64,000 bases of DNA from Lacticaseibacillus absianus (GTDB taxonomy: Bacteria > Bacillota > Bacilli > Lactobacillales > Lactobacillaceae), in NCBI RefSeq assembly GCF_013407595.1, contig NZ_JABEKX010000001.1, positions 886,522 to 950,521 on the forward strand, written 5' to 3'. Positions 46,102 through 54,268 of this stretch are shown here, piece by piece. The stretch's first letter is position 1. The number at the start of each line of letters is the position of its first letter. The position numbers and the translations under genes were made by a program. The notes under the pieces were generated by a model that saw nothing but the letters and a program-made list of their open reading frames with translations, ran no database searches and was not told the origin of the DNA.

Positions 46102-47033
46102 TGGGTAAATTATTCGATGCTTGCCAGATGCTTAAAGATGTCGGTTTTGCAAAGTCAGTTAGTGAAAAGAGCATGGCGGCGCGTTTTATCCTGGCAGCCA
46201 CGAAGGTTACAGAGGATATGAGCTGGTCACAGGCCACAAATTACGGTGTTCAGATTCATGAAGGACTCGTATTCCTAAATGATGTGTATTCCACGAATCT
46301 GAAAGAGAATACTCGTGAGTCCTTGCGGAAACTGGGTCCAAAGAAGATGGCCACCGTTGGCCTTGTAAGGGATAACGTATCCGAAGGAATTGCGACGAAC
46401 TCAAAGAATTATCGCTGGTTTTTGTCTGATGACTTTTTTGAATTAGTCCGCCACTTTGAGGATGAGAGTTACACTGAGCGTTTGGTACAGTTCAAGGCAA
46501 CACATCTTTCGCGTATGAGTCTTCAAGCTGATAAGCGCAACAAAGCGATGATTCCAGTTAAATATTCTGATTTTGAGTTTGAATTAACACCGGGGAAGCA
46601 TAATCAGCTGCACAAGGAAATTTTAGAGCAGTTCGCACCGAGGTTTGCCGGCGGTGCTAGGCTTCTATACGTTGGAGATACCGCCGAAAAAGATCTGAAA
46701 TTTGAAGAATCAGCTCTGGAAAACTTGGGTTTTCCGATGACGATGCATGATGTTATTCCAGATGTTGTTTTGTTTGATGAAAAACGTAATTGGCTATTCC
46801 TTATTGAAGCAGTGTCATCAGTTGGACCAATGTCGGTAGATCGGGTTTCTCGCATTAAGTCAGAATACGCCGGAAAGGCTGGCTTAGTTTTTGTTACGGC
46901 GTTTCAAAACTGGTCTGTTTATAAGAAGTTTGTTGGAAACATAGCGTGGGAAACCGAAATTTGGATTGCTGATTTCCCTGATCATATGATTCATATGAAT
47001 GGTGATCGGTTCATGGGACCATACGAAAAGTAG
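46101..47033 (+). CDS. BsuBI/PstI-family restriction endonuclease
   Basis: 310-residue type II endonuclease. The C-terminal half carries the family pattern: LTPGKHNQLHKEILEQFAPR, LYVGDTAEKDLKF, then the PDDEXK-like PDVVLFDE...LFLIEAVSS and KAGLVFVTAF, ending with PDHMIHMNGDRFMGP. Family members PstI and BsuBI cut CTGCA/G. It overlaps its methyltransferase by one base, a tight pair. CTGCAG occurs many times in this window, so the genome would need the methylase. Confidence in family is high; the exact site is untested. Confidence 0.92.
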   Translation: MGKLFDACQMLKDVGFAKSVSEKSMAARFILAATKVTEDMSWSQATNYGVQIHEGLVFLNDVYSTNLKENTRESLRKLGPKKMATVGLVRDNVSEGIATNSKNYRWFLSDDFFELVRHFEDESYTERLVQFKATHLSRMSLQADKRNKAMIPVKYSDFEFELTPGKHNQLHKEILEQFAPRFAGGARLLYVGDTAEKDLKFEESALENLGFPMTMHDVIPDVVLFDEKRNWLFLIEAVSSVGPMSVDRVSRIKSEYAGKAGLVFVTAFQNWSVYKKFVGNIAWETEIWIADFPDHMIHMNGDRFMGPYEK

Positions 47034-47066
47034 AATGCTATAAATCAGTGAATGGGAGAGAGAATT

Positions 47067-48182
47067 ATGACATTGTTTGATGAATATACTGAAAGTGTCA
47101 AGGAGATTCGTACAGATGCTTATTCGATTTCAATTGGTGAAATTGCAAATATGTACAAAGAGAACGATTTGATAATATCTCCAGAATATCAACGGTACTT
47201 TCGGTGGGAAATAAAGAATAAATCGGACTTTATCGAGTCTATTCTATTAGGTATACCAATTCCGTCTCTATTCGTATCGCAAGACATTGCGGGAACATGG
47301 GATGTAATTGACGGATTACAGCGCATCAGCACTATTCTGGAGTTTATGGGAATTCTTCGAAATCCTGAAAAAAATGACTTGCAGGTTTTCCCGAGCTTAG
47401 AGTTGGTTAGCACGAAATTTTTACCATCGCTACAGGGGAAGACCTGGGATAAAGAACATAATATTGGCGAAGAGTTGAGGCGTATCTTCAAGAGGAGAAA
47501 ATTATCATTCATAATTGTAGATGGGAGTAACAATAACTCAATTAAGTACGAGCTTTTCCAGCGCTTAAATACTAATGGGCTTGCCCTGAAACCACAAGAA
47601 ATTCGAAATGTGTCAGTCTTAATGTCTTCACGAAAGATGTTTGAATCAATTAACGAGATGAACTCTGACTCGAATTTTCAGCGTATATACAAACTTACTA
47701 CCAAGAAAAAAGATGAACAAGAGGATAAGGATGCTGTTTCCGCCTTTGTTGTCATGCAGACGTTAGGTGATACCGTAGTAAATTCCGGTGAGGATATCAG
47801 TAGCTATCTGACTGAACGCCTTACACAGATTTCACCACAATTAGGAAATGATGCATTAGAAGAAATAAAAATGAAATTCAGGGAAGCTTCGTTAATCCTT
47901 GCTAGTTCGTTGGGTGATAATGCTTTTCAAAAGTGGAGTGAATCGAAGAATAAATACTATGGACCATGTTTGCGCAGTATTTTTGAGGTTCTGTTCCCAC
48001 TGGTAGCAAACAATCTGGATTTGTTTAGAAATAACGCAGAGTTGTTAGTTTCAATTCAAAAAGGACTACCTACCCGGAAAGGGTATAAGGATGCGACAAA
48101 ACGTGGGACGCGTGCAATAGTACGCTTCTCGAAGCTGCTTAAACTAAGTGAGATCATTGCTGATGAAAGTAAAAAACATTGA
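47067..48182 (+). CDS. DUF262 (GmrS/ParB-like) domain protein
   Basis: 371 residues with an N-terminal DUF262 domain: PEYQRYFRWEIKNKSDFIES near residue 38 and DGLQRISTILEF near 81, the DGQQR-type motif that binds and hydrolyses nucleotide in GmrSD and related defence proteins. No GmrD HNH domain follows; the rest is helical. ATG 47067 is chosen for GGGAGAGAG at spacing 5. It overlaps the next gene by 20 bases, so they act as a pair, just downstream of the PstI-like pair. Confidence 0.85.
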   Translation: MTLFDEYTESVKEIRTDAYSISIGEIANMYKENDLIISPEYQRYFRWEIKNKSDFIESILLGIPIPSLFVSQDIAGTWDVIDGLQRISTILEFMGILRNPEKNDLQVFPSLELVSTKFLPSLQGKTWDKEHNIGEELRRIFKRRKLSFIIVDGSNNNSIKYELFQRLNTNGLALKPQEIRNVSVLMSSRKMFESINEMNSDSNFQRIYKLTTKKKDEQEDKDAVSAFVVMQTLGDTVVNSGEDISSYLTERLTQISPQLGNDALEEIKMKFREASLILASSLGDNAFQKWSESKNKYYGPCLRSIFEVLFPLVANNLDLFRNNAELLVSIQKGLPTRKGYKDATKRGTRAIVRFSKLLKLSEIIADESKKH

Positions 48183-48819
48183 AACCCTTCAGGATAAAAT
48201 TGATAGAGAGATGTTTTGGAGAAGAGAGGAAATTATACGGTTAAACATTCGTGCCAATCAACCTTCTGAGAATGCAACTGTTTTGCGAGCGGGATATCTG
48301 CTCCTATATAGCAGCTGGGAAGGATTCATTCGGTCGATTGCGAATTTGTATGTTGTGTTTGTCTTTAGTCGAGACATTTCTTTGCACGATCTTCGTGATG
48401 GATTTCAGGCAGTATATTTCCAACAAAGCCTTTCAAAAGTAAGAGAATCACCAAGCAGTGCACAGTTGCAGGAATTTATGCGAGAAATTCATTCAAAAGA
48501 ATTGGAGAGGCCAACAAGAAAGTTGGTTGATACTACTGGAAAGAGGTTTATTAATACAGATTCAAATTTGAATTTTAAGCGTTTAGATCGAATTATTAGT
48601 GTTCTAGAGCTTCCATTAGATTTTTCCTTGAAAAAGGAATGGATTGATCGTGACTTGCTAATGATCCGAAACAAGATTGCTCATGGAGAACGATCCAATG
48701 TGGACGTTGAGATGTTTAATGAAACAGTTTCCCATGTTTTAGAGATGATGGATCTTTTTTCCGAAGGAGTGATGACCGCTGCTGAGACGGAATTGTATCG
48801 ACGTGATTCTCTAGCATAG
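48163..48819 (+). CDS. MAE_28990-like HEPN protein
   Basis: 218 residues, mostly helical, with the HEPN ribonuclease motif RNKIAHGE (Rx4-6H) at about residues 169-176 and an N-terminal LLYSSWEGFIRSIANLYVVF helix typical of the MAE_28990/MAE_18760 HEPN family. Such proteins are predicted RNases in defence or toxin modules. It is coupled to the DUF262 gene by overlap. A nucleotide-sensing DUF262 partner with an RNase effector would fit abortive infection; this is inference. Confidence 0.78.
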   Translation: MKVKNIETLQDKIDREMFWRREEIIRLNIRANQPSENATVLRAGYLLLYSSWEGFIRSIANLYVVFVFSRDISLHDLRDGFQAVYFQQSLSKVRESPSSAQLQEFMREIHSKELERPTRKLVDTTGKRFINTDSNLNFKRLDRIISVLELPLDFSLKKEWIDRDLLMIRNKIAHGERSNVDVEMFNETVSHVLEMMDLFSEGVMTAAETELYRRDSLA

Positions 48820-49140
48820 CTTCAGGATGATTTATTGCTGAAGATATTGTTATAATCGTGTTTTTTCAATCACGGTACTTCGGACTTCCTTCTGCATTTT
48901 ATCGATGTATTTATTCAAGTACCGTCGATCCAGCCACTCCGCAATCTCTCTTATATCATCATTTCGCCAGGCGTACATTTGGATGATGTCATCCAGGTAC
49001 GCCTTTTCCATTTTCTCGTCACCAGAATCACGCGCGATGTCTGCCTTGGCGAAGATGTTCTGTGTAAGCACCCAATAATCGACCGTCTTGCAAACTGAGA
49101 AGGGCCGCAATCCTATTTTTGGATTGCGACCCTTCATTGC

Positions 49141-50670
49141 TTACGCGGTTTCGCTAGTTGCTGGCTTTAGATGCTGATTCCAAGGTAAATAAGCCTCAGC
49201 TTGTTCCCTCGTTGGTGAGGCAGACAGTTGTGACAGCCCATGCAGAAGTCGCTCAATGTAACTTCGTGGATCCAGTCCGTTGGCTTTGGCAGTCTCAACG
49301 ATCGTCATCCAGATCGCATTGGCTTCGGCCCCCTTTGGGCTGGTGGCGAACAGCCAGTTCTTTCGTCCAATCACGAAGGACTTCATGTTCCGCTCTGATG
49401 CATTGTTGCTCAAATCAATCTCGCCAAACTCCAAGACTCGATTAAGCATGCACCGCTGATTCAAAGCGTAGGTCAGAGCGACACCCAGTCGCGATTTCGG
49501 CGCCGGCGCGGCCTGATCACACCAAGCCCAGAACTGATCAATCAGAGGTTCTAGTTCTGCCTGTCGACATTTCAGACGCTCGGCCGGTGATAAGAGCGCC
49601 CATTGTGTCTCAAGGTGGAACATCTGGTTGAGCAGCTCTAGCGGTTTCGTGCTGGTAAATTTACCTTTAACCTTCGCTGCGTCGTCGTAGAATTTACGCC
49701 GAACGTGCGCCCAACAACCAACACGGATGACGCTGTCGCCAAGAAGATTATATCCGGCATAGCCATCACACTGCAGGACCCCAGTATAGCCTGAGTATAT
49801 TCGCTGCGCGAACTTACCAGAGCGGGTGTTGCCATAAGCGTAGTAGACGACCTGCTGGTCGGCGAGGCGAATACTGCGTTCTACCCAGATGTATGATTTA
49901 CTCTTTGCCGACTTACCCGGTTCTCTCAGCACTTGGAACGGTGTTTCGTCGCCTTGCAGGAACCGCTCTGACAGGAGGTACTCGTGCATCAGGTCATAGA
50001 CTGGTCTGACGATTTCTGCCGCGTTGATTACCCAGTTTGTCATGGTCGTCTCACTGAGTAGAAGACCCGCTCGGCGCCATTCTAATATCTGACGATAAAG
50101 CGGTGTACCCAGCATGTATTTCTGATAGAGCAACTCAGCGACTAGCGACGAGGTCGCGAGACTGTGCGGGAACAACGCCTGCGGCGCTTGTCCTTGATAC
50201 AGGTGACTCACACCATCCTCGAGCTCACATTCCGGACACTTGTATGTCTCTTCAAAGATACGCTCAACATACAATCTGCCTGGTATGTGTTGGACCACTT
50301 CACGCACGAGATGCTTGCCCACTTTAGCCAGCTGATGACCATGATCACACAGCTCACTTTTTCGAGTGATCACGGTTTCTTCGATGGGCAATTTTGGATC
50401 GATTGATTCACCGCGACTGCTTTTAGGCTTGCGCTTGGCTTTTACTACGACTATTTCTTCGCTTTGTTGCCCAGTCTGCTCTGGGTCGGTAAAAACACTG
50501 TTATCTCCCAGAAGAGACAGCTGATTAGGATCGGTCATCTTCTCCGAATGGGAGCCGTAGAGTTTCCGAGTTAAATACGCGACCTGCTCGGTGAGCGCCT
50601 GAACTTGTTTCATGAGTTCTCGATTTTGCTCGAGTGCCTGTTTGAGCAGATCTTCAGTCGTAGTGACCAT
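49141..50670 (-). CDS. tnpC: IS66 transposase TnpC (copy D)
   Basis: 509-residue DDE transposase, very close to copy C (FLQGDETPFQV, LQCDGYAGYNLL, NNASERNMKSF). ATG 50670 (MVTTTEDLLKQALEQN) is chosen by alignment with the other copies. Confidence 0.92.
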   Translation of the reverse strand: MVTTTEDLLKQALEQNRELMKQVQALTEQVAYLTRKLYGSHSEKMTDPNQLSLLGDNSVFTDPEQTGQQSEEIVVVKAKRKPKSSRGESIDPKLPIEETVITRKSELCDHGHQLAKVGKHLVREVVQHIPGRLYVERIFEETYKCPECELEDGVSHLYQGQAPQALFPHSLATSSLVAELLYQKYMLGTPLYRQILEWRRAGLLLSETTMTNWVINAAEIVRPVYDLMHEYLLSERFLQGDETPFQVLREPGKSAKSKSYIWVERSIRLADQQVVYYAYGNTRSGKFAQRIYSGYTGVLQCDGYAGYNLLGDSVIRVGCWAHVRRKFYDDAAKVKGKFTSTKPLELLNQMFHLETQWALLSPAERLKCRQAELEPLIDQFWAWCDQAAPAPKSRLGVALTYALNQRCMLNRVLEFGEIDLSNNASERNMKSFVIGRKNWLFATSPKGAEANAIWMTIVETAKANGLDPRSYIERLLHGLSQLSASPTREQAEAYLPWNQHLKPATSETA

Positions 50671-50686
50671 GGGCGTAGCCCTCGAT

Positions 50687-51079
50687 TCATTGATGTTGGG
50701 TTGAGTGTACCACTGGTGCGACGGGCTTTCTACCATTATTTCTTGGACAAAACTGGTTTACCGTCGACTCCAATCCCCAACCAGATAAAAGACGCTCTAA
50801 TTGCTTAGCGTGGAGTTTCTTAACCTCATTTTGAGTCGTTGGCCACTGTAGCCGGCCGTCCTCAATTCGCTTGTAGAGCAGGATAAATCCATCGCCAGCC
50901 CAATATAGGGCCTTAAACCGATCCTTGCGGGTCCCGCAAAATAGAAACAGTGCCCGACTGTACGGATCCAGATGATATTCCTCTTGGATAACTCCAGCCA
51001 AGCCTTCAATACCACGACGCAAGTCGGTCTTACCACAAATCAAATAAATGCCGCTGAGCTTGTGGATATCAATGAGCAT
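50687..51079 (-). CDS. tnpB: IS66 TnpB (copy D)
   Basis: 130 residues with YLICGKTDLRRGIEGLAG and the RKDRFKALYWAGDG segment; intact. Confidence 0.88.
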   Translation of the reverse strand: MLIDIHKLSGIYLICGKTDLRRGIEGLAGVIQEEYHLDPYSRALFLFCGTRKDRFKALYWAGDGFILLYKRIEDGRLQWPTTQNEVKKLHAKQLERLLSGWGLESTVNQFCPRNNGRKPVAPVVHSTQHQ

Positions 51080-51254
51080 TGGCGAACACCGCCTTCATCA
51101 AGGCATCCAGGATATAGCCCTGGATATGGTTATACACTACAACCGTTTTGTTGGTGTCAATCTTAACTTGAAAGGCCTTGGTGGCAGTGCTCAGTGGCGC
51201 CCGCCGCTGGTCATCCTCTAATTTGATCCGAACAATCTCAGGTTTCTCATCCAT
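51069..51254 (-). CDS. tnpA: IS66 TnpA-like small protein (copy D)
   Basis: 61 residues from an ATG (DEKPEIVRIKLEDDQRR), overlapping tnpB by 11 bases. Confidence 0.7.
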   Translation of the reverse strand: MDEKPEIVRIKLEDDQRRAPLSTATKAFQVKIDTNKTVVVYNHIQGYILDALMKAVFANAH

Positions 51255-51922
51255 AAAATTACCTCACCAATTTAGATTTGATGAGGCAATCATACTGCCC
51301 GGCAAGGGGCAATCATATCCGGTCTGTTATTGGGTGCTTACGTTCAGACTGCCACTGCTGCATTTCTGGGTTATCGAGCATCAACTCGTTTGGGGTAACG
51401 TTGAGGACATCACAAACCTGCATGATCGTATCTGCAGATGGCGTGAACACGCCACGCTCGATCTTGGAGACGGTTTGCTCAATAATGCCGAGCTCGTCAG
51501 CAAGGTTTTTCTGGGGCATCCCTTGAGCTTTACGAATACGCTTGATGTTCAAGCCAATCTTTTTTTCAATGTTGTCAGAATTTTTTCCAAACATTTTTTT
51601 CCTCGATTTCTTAGCCGTTTGAAGTCGTTTGAGACTCAATGAAGCCGTATGAATCTTTTTCAAGTGGGTACTAATGTTGAAAAGGTATCTACTGTTGAAG
51701 AAATTATCGCACTGACACAAGCTCTTCAGCGTTCCTCAACCCGCAAGCAGTCTTAAAATCTGAGAATTAAAATATATGCTGTGTACCCATTAGGCTGGAT
51801 ATTTTAATAACTCAGTAGTTCAGCCTCGCGAGAGACACTCCGGTATTCAAAGGGAGAAATCGCCCTTTGTTTACCCCTACATCAATTGGTGCTGAAGCGA
51901 AGAATAGATTAGTTATTTAGGG

Positions 51923-51950
51923 AGATCTCCGCAAGTTGGAGGTCTTTTTT
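51923..51950 (+). terminator. Terminator-like hairpin in the gene-free stretch
   Basis: AGATCTCC pairs with GGAGGTCT (one G-T) followed by six T. No plus-strand gene precedes it in 51595-51922, so it may belong to a lost gene. Confidence 0.55.
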
Positions 51951-52082
51951 GCAGGAGAGACAGTGAAGTTGAATGGTATTCTCCAACTTAAAGTCAATAT
52001 CGTCGATGAGCACACCCGCCATGCACTTGTTATCGCGGCATCTAGCCAATAATATTGAGATCCTGTCACCGTTCGAATCATG

Positions 52083-52206
52083 GTTTCAAAACCTGTCCTA
52101 TAAACCGTCTGTATATGGTGAGAGCGAAAATTTACACAGACCTTCCGGGAGGCCCTTGCAACGCATCGCTTTCGGTCCTCTAATAGGAAAGCAAGTATTA
52201 GAAGAC
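52083..52206 (+). other. Putative oriT / double-strand origin 2, without relaxase
   Basis: Homologous to 41097-41292 including the block CCGTCTGTATATGGTGAGAG. The nick hairpin has changed from GCCCCC/GGGGGC to GCTTTC/GAAAGC (52168-52173 with 52187-52192), keeping pairing and the CTCTAATAG loop. The second stem (GTCCTCTAATA / TATTAGAAGAC) has one mismatch. No mobT, excisionase or integrase follows; the element's right end seems lost. Confidence 0.65.
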
Positions 52207-52328
52207 ATGGTGGTCATGCGCTTTGGAGTTCACGATTGCGCTACGTCCGCGCTGATATGGCTCGAGTATGATATACTGTTCTCGCTTCACATACTGGGAT
52301 GTGCTGATATCGGTCACTAGTTCGCACC

Positions 52329-52416
52329 ATGTTCCCTGCTTTGCGGGGGTGATTCCAGTATTTGGTTAGTGATAGTCGTAGTGAATGTGTAATCCCTGCA
52401 ACTGCGGGGGAGAGTT
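52329..52416. CRISPR. Two degenerate type I-E-like CRISPR repeats
   Basis: TTCCCTGCTTTGCGGGGGTG (about 52332-52351) and ATCCCTGCAACTGCGGGGG (52392-52410) resemble the type I-E repeat (TTCCCC...GGGGGTGAT). Their GCGGGGG tracts start at 52343 and 52404, exactly 61 bp apart, the usual I-E period (28-bp repeat, 33-bp spacer). No third repeat is seen 61 bp either side and no cas genes are in the window. Likely the worn end of a lost array. 52417-52654 shows nothing further. Confidence 0.5.
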
Positions 52417-52654
52417 TTGCTCATCTTTGTGAGATTGTTGAGGTTGCTGGCCACTATTTTTGGTTGTCTTTTTAAAATGGCCGAGTTAGACTTAATTAAA
52501 TATACTGAACAGTATATGGTTTGTTAATTATACTTTTAGGACATCGGTCAGCGTAAATCATGTTTAGTCGGACGATGAGCCCAAACTCGGGCCAACGGTA
52601 CTCAGAGTTTCTAAAGCTGATCTCACCTTTCTGCAGCTCGCAGTCAATATTCGG

Positions 52655-52660
52655 TATAAT
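52655..52660 (+). promoter_or_regulatory. -10 element of the jet operon
   Basis: TATAAT in TTCGGTATAATGGCGG, 33 bp before jetA. No good -35 at 17 bp. A near-identical context (TTCCGGTATAATCGCA) lies upstream of the BREX operon at 59969. Confidence 0.45.
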
Positions 52661-52692
52661 GGCGGTAATAAAAGTGTAGAGGGAGGCCGTTC

Positions 52693-54255
52693 ATGGCACA
52701 GGGATTATCAGAACCGTTACGGTCGCTGCTGACGGCGATGAACCTAGGACGGAGCCAGGGGCATCCGCTGGCGGGATGGACACTACTGTCCATGCTGTAT
52801 CGGGATGGCAGCACGGCCAGCGAGCCGATGACCATGAACTATCTGGTGGCCAGATACAATGGTGAGTATTTGGACCCGGGCGAAAGCCGGGTGACCGACG
52901 AGACACTGCGCGGCGTGATGAAGGTGCTGGTCGAACAGGCCCACCTGGTGACTAGCTCGACACGCCGGGTGCGGGAGCGGATGGATTCGGGCAAGTTCCA
53001 CACGGTCCAGTCGGCGATCTATCGGATCAATGCGGCGGGCATTGAGTATCTCAAGGCGATGCAACGGGTGATTGACGCGGAGAACACGGTGGTGGCGTCG
53101 ACCAAGCGGATCGGCGACTATATGGCGCTGATCGACAAGTTTCAGGGCTACGCCGGCATCTCGACCGAGTCAATGACGCTATATGAGGATTTCAATCGCC
53201 TGCTGACGGCTTATGACGCGGTGATGAATGGGTTGCGCAAGCTCGATGTGGACCTGCACGATATTTGTACGGACCTGGCGTTTGACCGGGTTGGGGACGC
53301 CGCCGACCATTTGCGCCGCATGCTTCACGATGAAGCGATCCCGGCCTACAGCACCATGATGAAGTCCTCTGGCCCGCTGGCGTGGCTGGTGGGCCAAGCG
53401 CAGTTTGCGACCATGGTCGCGGAATCGCGCCAGGCCGCGGGTAACCTGGATGTCACGGTGGCCATTGGCGACCAGGCGGCGCTTGAGATCGAGCGCCGGC
53501 AGACGGAAGCCTTCGTGACGCGGCGGCTGCGGCTGATGCTGCAGAGTTTTGACCCGACGACGGCGGTGATCCAGACCAGCTTCGATTCGATCTACCTGCT
53601 GTACACCACGCTGATCTCGGCGACGGAGCTGCTGGCCCGCGAATACGAGCACGTTCGCGGCCATTCGATCGACTTGCAAGCCCTGACGGCGGACATCGAT
53701 CAGCTGCTGACGCAGGTGCACCGTATCCAGTTACCGACGCAGTTTCCCGCGCACCTGCCGATGGATCGGCTAGGTAAAGCCGAGATGGCGGAAGTTGAGG
53801 CGCTACCGAAAGACGAGCGGGCGGACCGAATGGCGGAGCTGACCACCACGGTGCGCAACGATATGTTAGAGGCGGGGAGCATGGAGCCGGTCACGCGCGC
53901 CGTGACGACCACCGAATCGCGGGTGGTGACGCTGGCGGACAATCCGGTCGTGGCCGTTGACGGGGACCTAGCCGGCGCTGAGCAGCGGGCTTTGGCCGAG
54001 TTCACCGACTTGGTGATGGTTTCGGCGGACACAGCGCGCATCGACCATGACCTTGGGTGTCAGACCGCGTTAGCGCGCGACGCCATTGTCAGCCTGTACC
54101 CCGCGACTCAGTATGCGCAGACCGAGGCGTTTGCCGCGTTTGGCCGGCCGGTGGCCCATGCAGAGGTGGCAGGAACGCAGGAGATCCACTTGCACTTGGT
54201 CGGGGAGGATTATGCAGTGGTGCTGCCGCATGCATTTGCCGTGACTTTTAGGTAG
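52693..54255 (+). CDS. jetA: Wadjet JetA-like (MksF/kleisin-type) protein
   Basis: 520 residues. An N-terminal winged-helix-like region (HPLAGWTLLSMLYRDGSTAS) is followed by a long helical middle and a C-terminal domain. No enzyme motif is visible, which fits the kleisin-like subunit JetA/MksF that bridges the SMC heads. The call rests mainly on its place as first gene of a four-gene set with JetB-, SMC- and Toprim-like proteins in A-B-C-D order. Start ATG behind GAGGGAGG. High GC (like the host core) shows the system is either native or from a high-GC relative. Confidence 0.8.
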   Translation: MAQGLSEPLRSLLTAMNLGRSQGHPLAGWTLLSMLYRDGSTASEPMTMNYLVARYNGEYLDPGESRVTDETLRGVMKVLVEQAHLVTSSTRRVRERMDSGKFHTVQSAIYRINAAGIEYLKAMQRVIDAENTVVASTKRIGDYMALIDKFQGYAGISTESMTLYEDFNRLLTAYDAVMNGLRKLDVDLHDICTDLAFDRVGDAADHLRRMLHDEAIPAYSTMMKSSGPLAWLVGQAQFATMVAESRQAAGNLDVTVAIGDQAALEIERRQTEAFVTRRLRLMLQSFDPTTAVIQTSFDSIYLLYTTLISATELLAREYEHVRGHSIDLQALTADIDQLLTQVHRIQLPTQFPAHLPMDRLGKAEMAEVEALPKDERADRMAELTTTVRNDMLEAGSMEPVTRAVTTTESRVVTLADNPVVAVDGDLAGAEQRALAEFTDLVMVSADTARIDHDLGCQTALARDAIVSLYPATQYAQTEAFAAFGRPVAHAEVAGTQEIHLHLVGEDYAVVLPHAFAVTFR

Positions 54256-54268
54256 GAAGGAGGGCAAC

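Larger units (their letters stand above)
49064..51341 (-). mobile_element. IS66 copy D
   Basis: 2,278 bp between GTAAGCACCCAATAATCGAC (49064) and the inverted repeat ending TTGGGTGCTTAC (51341), with intact tnpA, tnpB, tnpC on the minus strand. Flanking octamers differ (TGTTCTGT and GTTCAGAC), so the original target duplication is lost or the ends were exchanged by recombination. Confidence 0.9.
48850..51594 (-). pseudogene. XRE-family regulator split by IS66
   Basis: The N-terminal part (51594-51342) reads MFGKNSDNIEKKIGLNIKRI with an XRE HTH (ADELGIIEQTVSKIERGVFT) up to QQWQSE. IS66 copy D follows. The C-terminal part (49063-48850; QNIFAKADIARDSGDEKMEK to a stop) is helical. Both lie on the minus strand in the right order, so they were probably one gene of about 155 residues. 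No 8-bp duplication is present, so the join is less certain than for the Rgg case. ATG 51594 is preceded by GAGGA. Confidence 0.65.

Noticed and set aside
49056-51349. 8-bp duplication around IS66 copy D
   Set aside because: TGTTCTGT and GTTCAGAC share only a loose GTTC; not a duplication.
51973-52320. Plus-strand frame of 115 codons across oriT 2
   Set aside because: It runs through the conserved hairpin region, whose changes preserve base pairing and not codons.
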